Shown: positions 53,955-62,984 of the stretch, piece by piece
How the letters are laid out: each line of letters opens with the position of its first letter
How positions within the stretch are numbered: the first letter of the stretch is position 1
Assembly: GCA_020349245.1 (NCBI GenBank)
Contig: CP070764.1
Location: 3,708,202 to 3,772,201 of the forward strand
Source of the DNA: Chloroflexota bacterium
Lineage (GTDB): Bacteria; Chloroflexota; Anaerolineae; Anaerolineales; UBA4823
Length of the DNA stretch: 64,000 nt
Direction of reading: 5' to 3'
The notes under the pieces: generated by a model
The model's input: the letters and a program-made list of their open reading frames with translations, nothing else
What the model was told of the DNA's origin: nothing
Databases searched by the model: none
Translations under genes and position numbers: made by a program

Positions 53955-56900
53955 ATGTCGAACGTGCATAGTGTGGTGGCTACGCGTCAGCAGCTTCATT
54001 GGGGGGAGAGAGTTAACCTTGTAATCATCCTGGTCTTCCAGGTTTTGGCAATTATTTTCCTGGTCAGTACCCCCATTCTCACGAAAGAATGGATACTATC
54101 TAATCCTGAGGTCACCCAAGATGAGGTGTGGCTGTATTCTTTTCTTCCTTACAGCCTGGGTGTGGTGTTCTTGATCAGCAGTATTTGGGTCTTTAACCAG
54201 AGGAGATCCGATTTTATTGGGCAGATCTATTCCTTATTTGCAGCAGCTGCAGCTACAAGTTTGTTTTGTATATTTGAAATCCATACCACACAACGCTTGA
54301 TTGCAATTTGGGTGGTTTCTACTGCTCTTGCTTGTGGCGCGCTGCTAAATTTATCCTTGATTTTTCCTGAGCGTTCAAAATTTTATCTAAATATTCCCAG
54401 CTCGCGTTATACGGGATATCTTCCAGCAATTGTGCTGATGATACTCGCACTATTCTTTAATTTGGCTTCAGGTTATACCAATGGCTTCGCCACCGTCTGG
54501 GTCTTAGAAGGTGTTTTTGCTGGTCTTTCATTATTATTTTTTATCGGGTCGACGTTCGTCCATCGGATAAGCTCAACATCCTTGATTGTCAAGGAACAAG
54601 CACGACTGGTCCTCTGGGGATCAGCAATAGCCTTTACTCCGGTTGTGATTTGGATAATCCTGAGGTTGAGTGGAGTGCAATTTCAGCGACCGATTTTATT
54701 TTTCGCTACTCTAGTTGCATTTCCGGCATTTCTGACTTACGCCATCCTTCGCTATCGGATGTTTGGTCGTGATTCAGTGCTCAGAAGGGGAATTATCTAT
54801 GGAGGGTTGCTGGTTTTCGTCGCAGGTAGCTATGCTTTGTTTGTAAGTGGACTCAGCTTGTTTGTTATTGGGTTATCGAACATCAATCAACCGATCTTGG
54901 TGGGGATGGTAGTTTTCCTGATAGCCATGCTGCTCAACCCCGTTCGAGTGAGTCTCCAAAAACGAGTAGATGCGGCATTTTTCAGAGGTCAAGAAATTTA
55001 TCAGGAGAATTTGCAGTCCTTCAGCCATAAATTAACCCGCATGACTGATCGTGAAAGCATTCTTCTCCTATTAAAGGGGTCCTGTGAAAGTTCACTCTCT
55101 CCATCCCGGACTTATATTTATACAATGGATGAATCCCTAGGATACTATGCCCCTACTCCTGATGAAAATGGTATGCAATCGAGCGATATAAGGTTTGGAA
55201 GGAGCAGTGCCCTTGTCGACTTGCTCGTTGCCCGAAATTGTGCGCTTTTTATCAGCAATGAAAGCAAATTACCGGATAATCTGCTGGTTGATCAAGCCCG
55301 TATAGCTGTGCTGCAAGCCGAGCTGTTTGTTCCTATTCTTGGTCAAGCCGGGATGGTAGGATGGATAGCATTAGGTGATCGTCAATCCGGAGAGCCGTAT
55401 GCAAAGGAGGATATCCGCTATCTTGAATCACTTTGTGATCAAGCTGCTGTAGCTTTGGAGCGATCCCAGGTGGTATCCGCATTAGAAAAACGCATCCACG
55501 AGATGGATACGATCACCAAAGTAGCAGAGGTGATCAACCAAAAACTAAATTTCAATGAATTATTGGAATTGTTTTATAAGGAGACCAGGCAGCTCATCCC
55601 AACTGTGGATTTTCGTATTACGATCAGTGATGGATCCGGTGAGAAGTTTAACCACGTTTTTTTTGTAGCAAATAACCAGCGCCTGCCAAATCATGAAGGT
55701 TCAATTTATCGGGTCGATCATAGCCTTGAAGCTGAAGTAATTCGGCACCAGTATTCGATCGTGACAGTGGATTACGTAAATGAATGTAAGAGGCGGAAAA
55801 TTACCCCGCATACAAACGAAATTAGAGCATGGATGAGTGTTCCTCTCAAGGCTGGCAAGGAGGTTATTGGGGCAGTCAGTTTAGGCAGCCGTGATCCAGA
55901 GATAATCTATTCGCCTGAACAGGTCAATTTACTTCAGGCTATTGCAGACCTGGTAGCGGGAGCGTTTATCAAGCTCAGGCTACTTGAAGAATCACAAAAA
56001 CAAGCCCATCAGATGGCAACACTAATCGACCTGACCCGCAGCTTAACTTCAACGCTTGATATTGAACCTCTGTTGAATCGAATAATGGAAAGCGCGGTGG
56101 AGATTTTGGATTGCGAAGCTGGCAGCTTGTTGCTCATAGACGATCAGACCGGAGAATCTGTTTTTAAAGTGGTGATTGGAACGGTTGGTCCAGATTTGCA
56201 GGGTAAAAGACTGCCACCGGGAGTAGGCCTGGTTGGAAAGGCAGTAAGAATAAAACGGGCAATAATCGAAAATAATGTCCAGGAGAGTGATGATTGGTAC
56301 AACGCAGATGAAACAACGGGATTCTCAACCAAAGATCTTCTGGTGGTGCCCTTACTTGTAAAGGGAGATGTGATCGGTGTTCTCGAAATTCTGAACAAGA
56401 AGGATAGCTCACCATTCAATCATGAAGACCTAGAGCTGTTGACTGCTTTTGCGGGTCAGGTTGCTGTGGCAATCGAGAATGCACGCCTGTATACACAAAC
56501 CGATCAGGCTCTTGCAGCTCGAGTCGATGAGCTATCCATGATGCAGCGCATCGATCGAGAGCTCAACTCGAATTTAGATTTTGAACGAATTGTGTCAATT
56601 ACACTGCACTCCGCCATGCGTTATTCCAAAGCGGCTGCAGGCATGATTGGTTCTATTCACTCAGATGGGATATATGTTATAGCTTCCGAGGGTTACCCCG
56701 CCGAAAGTCATAATTATGATAAAGGATCGCGAAGAATTACCTTACTTGAATATAAAAAATTGCTCAGCGAAGTTCGAGATCGGCCCTTGAAGTTAATCCC
56801 TGAAGCACAAGTAATTGAAGGTCAAGAATCCAATACCGTGCTTATCCATCCTGTGGATGAGGGTCTGCGTGCAGGACTAGGTTTCTTACCTGGAGCAAAA

Positions 56901-57800
56901 TGTCAATACCTATTCCCAATTCGACGGGAGTCGGAAATTATCGGCGTTCTTATCCTGGAAAACACCAGCGGTACCGGATTTGAACAAGATATTGTGGAAT
57001 TCCTGTCACGATTGAGTGATCATGCCGCAATTGCTATTTCCAATGCCCAGCTTTATGAGGAATTGCAGGCAGCAAACCGTGCTAAGAGTGAGTTCGTCTC
57101 TGCCGCTGCCCACGAATTGAAGAATCCATTAACTTCGATTAAAGGATACAGTGATTTGTTAGTAGCAGGTGCTGTTGGTCCTGTCAGTGAAAAACAGGCT
57201 GATTTTCTTGCCACGATCCGATCGAATGCTGAACGGATGAAAACGCTGGTGTCTGATCTGCAGGATATCTCACGGATCGAAGCTGGACAAATGCAGCTGC
57301 AGTTCCAGGGCGAATCGCTGGAAGCGATCATTAGTGAAGTTAGTAATTCGTTGATTAACCAGATTGAAGCCAAAGATCAACAACTCGAGATCAATTTGGC
57401 TGAAGATTTACCAGCTATATGGTGCGATAATACCCGCCTCGTCCAAGTTTTAACGAACTTGGTCAGCAATGCACATAAATATTCACCAAAGGGGGGCAAG
57501 ATCATCATTCAAGCAGATCGATATCCGGTTCCCGCAGGTAAAGCTAATAAAGTCGAGCTGGTCCACATTTGCGTGGTTGATAATGGCATAGGTATAAGCG
57601 CTGAAGACCAGGCAAGAGTCTTTCAGCAATTCTTCAGATCTGAAGATAAAATCGTGAGGGAGACAGCCGGGACGGGACTTGGTCTCAGTATCACGAAAAA
57701 ATTAGTTGAAATGCAGGGGGGCAAGCTCTGGTTTGAAAGTACCCTGGGCCTGGGGACGACATTTCATTTCACGATCCAGGCAGATGGTTCGCATAATTGA
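53955..57800 (+). CDS. Multi-GAF membrane histidine kinase
   Basis: 1281 residues from ATG 53955; a TTG at 53934 lies in the promoter. About seven to nine membrane helices fill residues 20-330. Four GAF-like domains follow (about 360-500, 520-670, 690-850 and 860-1030). The kinase core has the HisKA helix with the phosphorylated His in AAAHELKNPLTSIKGYSDLL, then HATPase boxes NLVSNAHKYSPKGG, DNGIGI and GTGLGLSI. The protein senses a membrane or soluble ligand and phosphorylates a response regulator. No regulator is adjacent on the same strand. The LuxR-type regulator at 62137 is the nearest full candidate. Confidence 0.93.
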   Translation: MSNVHSVVATRQQLHWGERVNLVIILVFQVLAIIFLVSTPILTKEWILSNPEVTQDEVWLYSFLPYSLGVVFLISSIWVFNQRRSDFIGQIYSLFAAAAATSLFCIFEIHTTQRLIAIWVVSTALACGALLNLSLIFPERSKFYLNIPSSRYTGYLPAIVLMILALFFNLASGYTNGFATVWVLEGVFAGLSLLFFIGSTFVHRISSTSLIVKEQARLVLWGSAIAFTPVVIWIILRLSGVQFQRPILFFATLVAFPAFLTYAILRYRMFGRDSVLRRGIIYGGLLVFVAGSYALFVSGLSLFVIGLSNINQPILVGMVVFLIAMLLNPVRVSLQKRVDAAFFRGQEIYQENLQSFSHKLTRMTDRESILLLLKGSCESSLSPSRTYIYTMDESLGYYAPTPDENGMQSSDIRFGRSSALVDLLVARNCALFISNESKLPDNLLVDQARIAVLQAELFVPILGQAGMVGWIALGDRQSGEPYAKEDIRYLESLCDQAAVALERSQVVSALEKRIHEMDTITKVAEVINQKLNFNELLELFYKETRQLIPTVDFRITISDGSGEKFNHVFFVANNQRLPNHEGSIYRVDHSLEAEVIRHQYSIVTVDYVNECKRRKITPHTNEIRAWMSVPLKAGKEVIGAVSLGSRDPEIIYSPEQVNLLQAIADLVAGAFIKLRLLEESQKQAHQMATLIDLTRSLTSTLDIEPLLNRIMESAVEILDCEAGSLLLIDDQTGESVFKVVIGTVGPDLQGKRLPPGVGLVGKAVRIKRAIIENNVQESDDWYNADETTGFSTKDLLVVPLLVKGDVIGVLEILNKKDSSPFNHEDLELLTAFAGQVAVAIENARLYTQTDQALAARVDELSMMQRIDRELNSNLDFERIVSITLHSAMRYSKAAAGMIGSIHSDGIYVIASEGYPAESHNYDKGSRRITLLEYKKLLSEVRDRPLKLIPEAQVIEGQESNTVLIHPVDEGLRAGLGFLPGAKCQYLFPIRRESEIIGVLILENTSGTGFEQDIVEFLSRLSDHAAIAISNAQLYEELQAANRAKSEFVSAAAHELKNPLTSIKGYSDLLVAGAVGPVSEKQADFLATIRSNAERMKTLVSDLQDISRIEAGQMQLQFQGESLEAIISEVSNSLINQIEAKDQQLEINLAEDLPAIWCDNTRLVQVLTNLVSNAHKYSPKGGKIIIQADRYPVPAGKANKVELVHICVVDNGIGISAEDQARVFQQFFRSEDKIVRETAGTGLGLSITKKLVEMQGGKLWFESTLGLGTTFHFTIQADGSHN

Positions 57801-57858
57801 TTGTTCACCTGGGACTTGAGAACACCTTCTAAACCCAGGAATTTCCCCCTTATGAGTT

Positions 57859-58368
57859 TCAATTGTCGGTATTGTCAATTTCGTTGCGAGCTCCGCGACC
57901 TGGGGAGCGGATGACTCGATTGAATTCGTTATTATCGAGCCACAATATCGAACAATTCACACAGTTATCAACTACAAGGTTGCCAGGACCACCATAAAAA
58001 TGGGTTGACATACTGTGCCCACATCGCGGACACTTGATTCGGCGATTGAGCTCCTGCAAATTGACCGGTGGTGGTTGGATAGTTGGTTTTGTTGATTTTG
58101 CTCGCATGTTATCGATAACGAATAAGAAAACTTCCTGGTCAATCAGTATTCCTCGACAACTCAGGCAGTATCTCGTTTGTACGCTGTCAATATATCCATA
58201 AACCAGAGGGATATTACAAACCGGGCAGCCAGTCTCGCTCTCTTCATCGAGGATCCGAATGCCATCTTCGTTCTTATCGGGGAAATAGGTTGAAAAACAA
58301 TACTCGCATTTGAATTGTTGTTTGTTGAGTAGTAAACTCATCGGAGCGCCACAATTCATGCAATTCAT
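57859..58368 (-). CDS. Protein with three CX2C zinc ribbons
   Basis: 169 residues with twelve cysteines in six CX2C pairs: Cys3/6 with 21/24, Cys48/51 with 68/71, and Cys113/116 with 136/139. Each group of four fits a zinc ribbon. The second and third look like the zf-TFIIB type (CPVC...RYCLSCRGILID and CPRC...VDNCVNCSILWLDNNEF). It probably binds RNA, DNA or protein; no function is known. AGGAG precedes the ATG at 58368. It faces the histidine kinase gene tail-to-tail. Confidence 0.8.
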   Translation of the reverse strand: MNCMNCGAPMSLLLNKQQFKCEYCFSTYFPDKNEDGIRILDEESETGCPVCNIPLVYGYIDSVQTRYCLSCRGILIDQEVFLFVIDNMRAKSTKPTIQPPPVNLQELNRRIKCPRCGHSMSTHFYGGPGNLVVDNCVNCSILWLDNNEFNRVIRSPGRGARNEIDNTDN

Positions 58369-58496
58369 TAGTTTCTCCTGAAGGTGCAGTTTAATCGATA
58401 TTATTCCATTCGCTTATATCGCCAAAACAACTGATCAAAATTGTTTGCGATAGATATCTGACTTCTCTGGAGTAACCCAGCTAAAAAGATAGCCGG

Positions 58497-58886
58497 TCAA
58501 GAAAATACCAAATCAGCAGTATACTGATCACCTTCATATATCCAGCCTTCTATCACCTGGCCATCAACAATACGGTAGTGGTTGACTCGCCGCCAAGTCT
58601 TTACCTGGTTCTGATAAGCAGTGGATATTTCCATGATCAATATCAGACTTCCTTCACCCTGGACTACCGATACCACGACAGGTTTAAAATTACCGTTAGT
58701 TAATTGAAATTGATTTTCCCAGAAATCTAGGACACTGGATTTCCCTATGTAATCCCCGGATAATCTATTTTTACCCGGACAGTGAAGGACGACATTATCA
58801 GCTAAGAGCTTAGCAACTGGTTCAAAGTCGTATCGGTTGAGCGCTTCAATCAATTGATTGATGGCTTCACGATCAAGATATACCAT
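58497..58886 (-). CDS. SnoaL-like / NTF2-fold protein
   Basis: 129 residues. The start INQLIEALNRYDFEPVAKLLADNVVLHCPGKN and later KSSVLDFWENQF, YRIVDGQVIEGWIY match the cone-shaped NTF2-like fold (SnoaL, ketosteroid isomerase group). Members are isomerases, cyclases or ligand binders; no active-site set is clear. GAGGTTGGA lies before the ATG at 58886. It stands alone, 128 bases upstream of the zinc-ribbon gene on the same strand. Confidence 0.8.
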   Translation of the reverse strand: MVYLDREAINQLIEALNRYDFEPVAKLLADNVVLHCPGKNRLSGDYIGKSSVLDFWENQFQLTNGNFKPVVVSVVQGEGSLILIMEISTAYQNQVKTWRRVNHYRIVDGQVIEGWIYEGDQYTADLVFS

Positions 58887-58944
58887 TCCAACCTCATTTC
58901 ATAAATGATTGCGAAGATAGATACCGATTGAGTGTGCACCCATT

Positions 58945-58962
58945 GTAAAACAGATATTTTAC
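58945..58962. repeat. Perfect inverted repeat in a divergent gap
   Basis: GTAAAA-N6-TTTTAC at 58945-58962. It lies between the SnoaL-like gene and the small ORF at 58996 and has the form of a dimeric regulator site. Confidence 0.4.
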
Positions 58963-58995
58963 CCGGGAAGTGAATATTCTAACTGTTGGGAGACG

Positions 58996-59250
58996 ATGAG
59001 ATTTCATGATCCGGATTATGTACACGTTGGTAAGGTTATTCTCGCTCCAGGTGATCGAAAGGAATGTTTAATGAGGGATCTGGTATCAATCACTCAAATC
59101 CTGTATAAGTTTAATTCCAATGGAGGACAGTTTCGCGCAATGGTTTTATTGATTGCTGGTGATCTGCGCATGGAAAAATCCGTAGATAAAAAGCTTAATC
59201 TTAACAAGCTCGATTTGATTGAGGGTGCAAAAATCTGTGACGCAAGGTGA
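58996..59250 (+). CDS. Small hypothetical protein (84 aa), doubtful
   Basis: An 84-residue open frame beginning ATG 58996, with GGGAG at 58987-58991. It has no recognised domain, signal or repeat. Composition is ordinary, with a basic C-terminal third. No plus-strand neighbour lies nearby and the reverse strand is non-coding here. It could be a real small gene or a chance ORF. Confidence 0.3.
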   Translation: MRFHDPDYVHVGKVILAPGDRKECLMRDLVSITQILYKFNSNGGQFRAMVLLIAGDLRMEKSVDKKLNLNKLDLIEGAKICDAR

Positions 59251-59341
59251 TAAAAAACTGACTTCTTGGTATCGATCAAAAGGGGAGGAGTGAACAAATG
59301 TTCCGTAAAAATAGCCGGAAATTTTCGCTATAGAAATTCGA

Positions 59342-59926
59342 TCAGGGCGAGATTTTTCGACGTGCCTGTTGAGATTGGTCGATAATCTTGTGGAGATGTT
59401 CCAGATGATCATCGTCATGCATGAGACCATAAAGGAACCGTGAGACCGCATTCATTGACTCGGCACCTGGCCTTGATTGGTATTGATTATCCAGGTGAGG
59501 CTGGTCAGGCCACATCTCGAGGCTGGCGAGGCGGAGGCGAAGACTTTCTGATAAACGGTCACGACACTGTTTGATTGTGCGCACAGATTGCCAAGGGATT
59601 TCATGGCGCGAGCGACCGTGATATTTTACGCCGCGGGCAAGCTCGGCTGCGATAGCTGCGGCTTCCTCAGAGGATGCAGTTACATGGACAATCAAATGAC
59701 CTAATGTCCAAGCCAAGGTAACATCATCTGGATTCTCTGCAAAAGGATCATCAGCAAAAGGATCATCTGGTACAAAGACAACGTCAGCATCTGTACAACT
59801 CTCAATCATCCGGTGCTGTGTTTCTACCATTTCAGTGGTTAAGTTGTACAAATCAGTTTTTTGAAGATCTTTGGCCAGCTCGTTAAGAGTCATTTGTTTT
59901 GTGTGTACCGGAGTGAAATCAAGCAT
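59342..59926 (-). CDS. DinB-like four-helix protein
   Basis: 194 residues, apparently of the DinB/YfiT superfamily. The expected metal histidines occur in LGHLIVHV (near residue 76) and in the C-terminal HDDDHLEHLHKI (near 178). A short acidic direct repeat, DPFAD/DPFAE, lies near residue 57. Such proteins act as thiol-dependent transferases or have unknown roles. GGAGG precedes the ATG at 59926. The gene starts 12 bases after the Ntn-hydrolase stop and is probably its operon partner. Confidence 0.75.
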   Translation of the reverse strand: MLDFTPVHTKQMTLNELAKDLQKTDLYNLTTEMVETQHRMIESCTDADVVFVPDDPFADDPFAENPDDVTLAWTLGHLIVHVTASSEEAAAIAAELARGVKYHGRSRHEIPWQSVRTIKQCRDRLSESLRLRLASLEMWPDQPHLDNQYQSRPGAESMNAVSRFLYGLMHDDDHLEHLHKIIDQSQQARRKISP

Positions 59927-59938
59927 TGATCCTCCACA

Positions 59939-61063
59939 TCACGGGATGAGTTGGAAAGGGTGGGGTTGATCATAGTTTCTATCCATCACTATTTGTATTT
60001 TACCCTCTCCCATGTCATAGAGAATTGACCATTGGGTATTTTGTTGGGATACCTCGGACAATAAGTCCATTGCCTGGGCGCGATTTATTCTTCCCTGATC
60101 TTTTGTTAGCTGTTCAGAGATAGCATCGTACCGTGTGCATAGTCCCTCGGTCTTGTCAGCGGAATTAACGAGAAAATTGGTTGCAAGGTGCCATTGATTT
60201 TCGCTCACTATGAGCTGCAGCTCACCATGGATGAACTCCACGAGGATTGAATCCCCCGAAGAATCAGCCACGAGGTAATGGAGTGCAGGTCCCCCCTCAA
60301 AAATGATGTTGAAGTGCTTGAATATACTGATAGCTTCCGCGACATTTGCAGCATGATCGAGGATTTCCCGCATGATTTCCAATGAACCGATATCCTCCCG
60401 GGACGGATCGTATTCCTGCTCAGCAGATGGAACTGCAGCCATGCCAATGGCAACTCCGGTTTCATTCATGCCGTCAAATGGCCACATCGGTGCACTTAGT
60501 AAAGGTTGCCTTTGGTCTAATGGCAAATCAGTAAGCGAGTTAAAGTCAGCTGGATCAAATCCCAAATATGCGATATCTACCATCGATACAGATGCATATC
60601 CCTCCGGAGGATCTGTGAACAGTAATAATGCGGGGCTATACTCCCAATCAAAGTTTCGACCGAAATAAAGAGTCTTGCGATCTGCGATAGCCGCGAACAG
60701 CGAACACGCCCAATCAGCTGGCATTCCCCACCTGACCTGCGAAGCGTGCCAAAGTCTTGTGTCTTGATCAACCGCAAGTTCGTCCAAAAGTTCATACGAG
60801 CCCGCATAGACCATCGTGTAGAGGGGGTAATCATCAACTTTCCGGAGACTCACCAGCGTTTTTATTTGGTCATCAGATAATCCTGGGGTACTTGTAATTG
60901 AGGCTATTACAGGCGGTGGACTTGAAAAATAGGGGATAGGGGTTATGTTGTGCGTACCTTCAGAGCGATTAAATTGATTTTCTAGGGAGCAGCCAACTCC
61001 TCCAGCAAGCACCACCAATAAAAAAAGTGATCTAAAAACCATTCTCTCCCAATTAGGGTTCAT
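59939..61063 (-). CDS. Exported linear-amide C-N hydrolase (choloylglycine-hydrolase / Ntn type)
   Basis: 374 residues. A signal peptide at 8-25 ends in AGGVGC, a possible lipoprotein site. The core resembles the choloylglycine hydrolase / acyl-transferase Ntn group: a Cys near 117 in ADWACSLFAA, the conserved GRNFDWE about 15 residues later, and FDGMNETGVAIGMAAVP. These enzymes cleave amide bonds in bile acids, N-acyl lactones or penicillins. Here the catalytic Cys is internal, so cleavage of the precursor would be needed to expose it. CGGAG precedes the ATG at 61063. Confidence 0.8.
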   Translation of the reverse strand: MNPNWERMVFRSLFLLVVLAGGVGCSLENQFNRSEGTHNITPIPYFSSPPPVIASITSTPGLSDDQIKTLVSLRKVDDYPLYTMVYAGSYELLDELAVDQDTRLWHASQVRWGMPADWACSLFAAIADRKTLYFGRNFDWEYSPALLLFTDPPEGYASVSMVDIAYLGFDPADFNSLTDLPLDQRQPLLSAPMWPFDGMNETGVAIGMAAVPSAEQEYDPSREDIGSLEIMREILDHAANVAEAISIFKHFNIIFEGGPALHYLVADSSGDSILVEFIHGELQLIVSENQWHLATNFLVNSADKTEGLCTRYDAISEQLTKDQGRINRAQAMDLLSEVSQQNTQWSILYDMGEGKIQIVMDRNYDQPHPFQLIP

Positions 61064-61502
61064 TTTTTACTCCGAAAATCTCATTCCACCAGAATTTTGA
61101 TTGAGGTTGGTGATGCATTGAATTACTGATCGGAGGAACAGTTGCGATCTGGATTCCTGACTGGAGGAGCAATCAATCTCTAGGACAGTTATCCTCGTCA
61201 TTTGATTGTTACTTGCTCAACGGGATCGTTCATAGCGATTGAATTAATTGCCTGAATGAACGCTCCTGGATGGCTTTTCAGTCTGGTTGACCCTGCCTAT
61301 AATGATATGAAATTTACCCAATAACGGATAATGGAAATTACTGCATCGATTTTGAACTAACAATAAGGTTTTGCGACCTTAATAGTTGAGTATCACTGAT
61401 CCGGGTCCACCGCCCAATTTTTCCTGCTGAAATAAATGAAGTGAACGTCCAAGATCTGGATTTTGATGCAGCTGAATAATTATAAATTCGAATCTTGGTT
61501 GA
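61064..61502. other. Intergenic region with an orphan plus-strand promoter
   Basis: 439 bases without a convincing gene. TTTTCA (61275-61280), 17-base spacer, and a perfect TATAAT (61298-61303) form a good plus-strand promoter, but no plus-strand gene follows. A two-part hairpin lies downstream at 61355-61387 (AACTA/TAGTT enclosing AAGGT/ACCTT). A small or antisense RNA towards the receiver gene is possible. Confidence 0.45.
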
Positions 61503-61904
61503 TTATTTGAGGGGAAGATGCTCTTGTGTTGAAGTATTTTTTTGTTCGATTTTTCGTTCACAAGCGTTAAGCGTAGATATGAGACTGTGGGGGGAGTCAA
61601 GTTTGTTTATGAATAAGTCTACTCCAGCAGTTTTTGCTTGTTTCCTGATGTCTGGATTTCCACTCATTATGACAATAATCAAATCCGGATGTGTTGATTG
61701 CAGGGATTCGAGCAGGTCGTTTGATAGTGTATTACCGAGAGACCAATCGAGCAGGAGAACATTGGGATTTTGGTTATGAAGCTCTTTTTCAAGTTCATCA
61801 GGATCTTTTGCCATGCCGGTGACATTCCAACCCGGGTGCTTGCTAAGCAGAATTTTGAGAGCATTACGGACTTTTTTCTGGCGATCGGCGATGAATATGT
61901 TCAT
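61503..61904 (-). CDS. Single-domain response regulator receiver
   Basis: 133 residues: one receiver domain with phospho-acceptor Asp53 in VLLLDWSLG, Ser of VIMSGN, and Lys in LFINKLDS. The acidic pocket has only one clear Asp (IADRQ) where most receivers have two. No output domain; the last 20 residues are polar. It lies downstream of the LuxR-type regulator on the same strand, with 232 bases and a hairpin between them. Likely a phosphate shuttle or sink, or a protein-binding switch. Confidence 0.83.
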   Translation of the reverse strand: MNIFIADRQKKVRNALKILLSKHPGWNVTGMAKDPDELEKELHNQNPNVLLLDWSLGNTLSNDLLESLQSTHPDLIIVIMSGNPDIRKQAKTAGVDLFINKLDSPHSLISTLNACERKIEQKNTSTQEHLPLK

Positions 61905-61973
61905 GTTATTCTGAATGGATGTGAGGATTCATGACCTGGGTTCCCAATAGCCATAAATTTTGGAAACTTATAA

Positions 61974-62003
61974 GAGCCAGTGGAACCCCAGAACCACCGG
62001 CTC
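61974..62003 (-). terminator. Hairpin after the LuxR-type regulator
   Basis: Ten-base arms, 61974-61983 with 61994-62003, have one A-C mismatch and a 10-nt loop. On the minus strand a moderately T-rich stretch follows. It may end the regulator transcript. Confidence 0.45.
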
Positions 62004-62136
62004 TCATAAAAAGGAAGTGATTACAGTTCATTAAGAGACTATCTAACTAACCCATCGTCATCAGGATAAACGAATTATTCCCTCAGCGCATCGGTCAACT
62101 GGGGAATTTTTATATGATTCACATGTATGATTTTTT

Positions 62137-62778
62137 TTATAAGTGGTCCAGGTTTTTCCGAACTGCCATGACGATAGCTTCAGCCCTGTTTACCACCCCC
62201 AATTTTTGAAGAATGTGGCTTACGTGAGTGGTTACCGTGGCGCGGCTGATTGATAACCGTTCTGCAATATCAGGATTGGTAAGTCCTTCGACCATTAACA
62301 TCAGTACTTCCCTTTCCCTGCGTGTTAAATTATTTCCAGGCTCCTCATCCTGGTTGCTTGCCAGAAGATCCTGGGTGATCTCCGGAGAAACAGTACTGCG
62401 CCCAAAGTGTGCAGAGCGAATCGCGGCTGCTAAATCGTCTCCTTTTACCTTTTTTAATAGGTAACTGATCGCGCCTGCCTGGAATGCTTCTTGGACCAAA
62501 TCTTTGTCTTGAAAGCTGGTCAGGGCGATAACCTGGGTAGCCGGATTTTCTTCTCGGATAAGGCGGGTAGCTTCCGTACCACCCATATTCGGCATGATCA
62601 AGTCCATCAGGACAACATCCGGGTGCAGCTCCTTACAAAGCTCTATAGCCTCTGTACCATCTCCGGCTTCCCCGATAAGTGATATATCCGGAAAAGTCCT
62701 GAAATATGCCGCTAGGCCGCGGCGCACCATATCATGGTCGTCTACGACAACAACCCGGATTGTTTCCTCATGAGCCAT
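62137..62778 (-). CDS. NarL/LuxR-family response regulator
   Basis: 213 residues. Receiver domain with acidic pocket Asp13/Asp14 in VVDDHD, phospho-Asp59 in VLMDLIMP, Thr in ALTSF, and Lys in YLLKKVKG. A LuxR-type helix-turn-helix follows: LTRREREVLMLMVEGLTNPDIAERLSISRATVTTHVSHIL. It should bind DNA as a dimer when phosphorylated. AAGGA precedes the ATG at 62778. No kinase is adjacent on the strand; the GAF-rich kinase 4.3 kb away is one candidate partner. Confidence 0.93.
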   Translation of the reverse strand: MAHEETIRVVVVDDHDMVRRGLAAYFRTFPDISLIGEAGDGTEAIELCKELHPDVVLMDLIMPNMGGTEATRLIREENPATQVIALTSFQDKDLVQEAFQAGAISYLLKKVKGDDLAAAIRSAHFGRSTVSPEITQDLLASNQDEEPGNNLTRREREVLMLMVEGLTNPDIAERLSISRATVTTHVSHILQKLGVVNRAEAIVMAVRKNLDHL

Positions 62779-62984
62779 GTATTAGGATCCTTGCGATGAA
62801 TCATACCAGGGACTCAATTATTTTTATCCTCTCGTTTATTAAATGAAGAAAACCTATCAAATGAGTTGCTCGAGAAAGATGACCTCCCCTGATGATGTTC
62901 GGTTGCCCCAATTTACTATGGTGATGGGAATCTAATGGTTTACGGAAGATCATCCAAACCTCTTTCACCAGCCTCGATCATCAA

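Noticed and set aside
59735-59770. Short direct repeat in the DinB-like gene
   Set aside because: Only two copies of a 4-5-residue acidic unit; it is part of a coding sequence and not an array.
61379-61600. 73-codon minus-strand frame overlapping the receiver gene's end
   Set aside because: It looked like a possible frameshifted extension of the receiver, but it matches no known domain and has no start signal. Probably chance.
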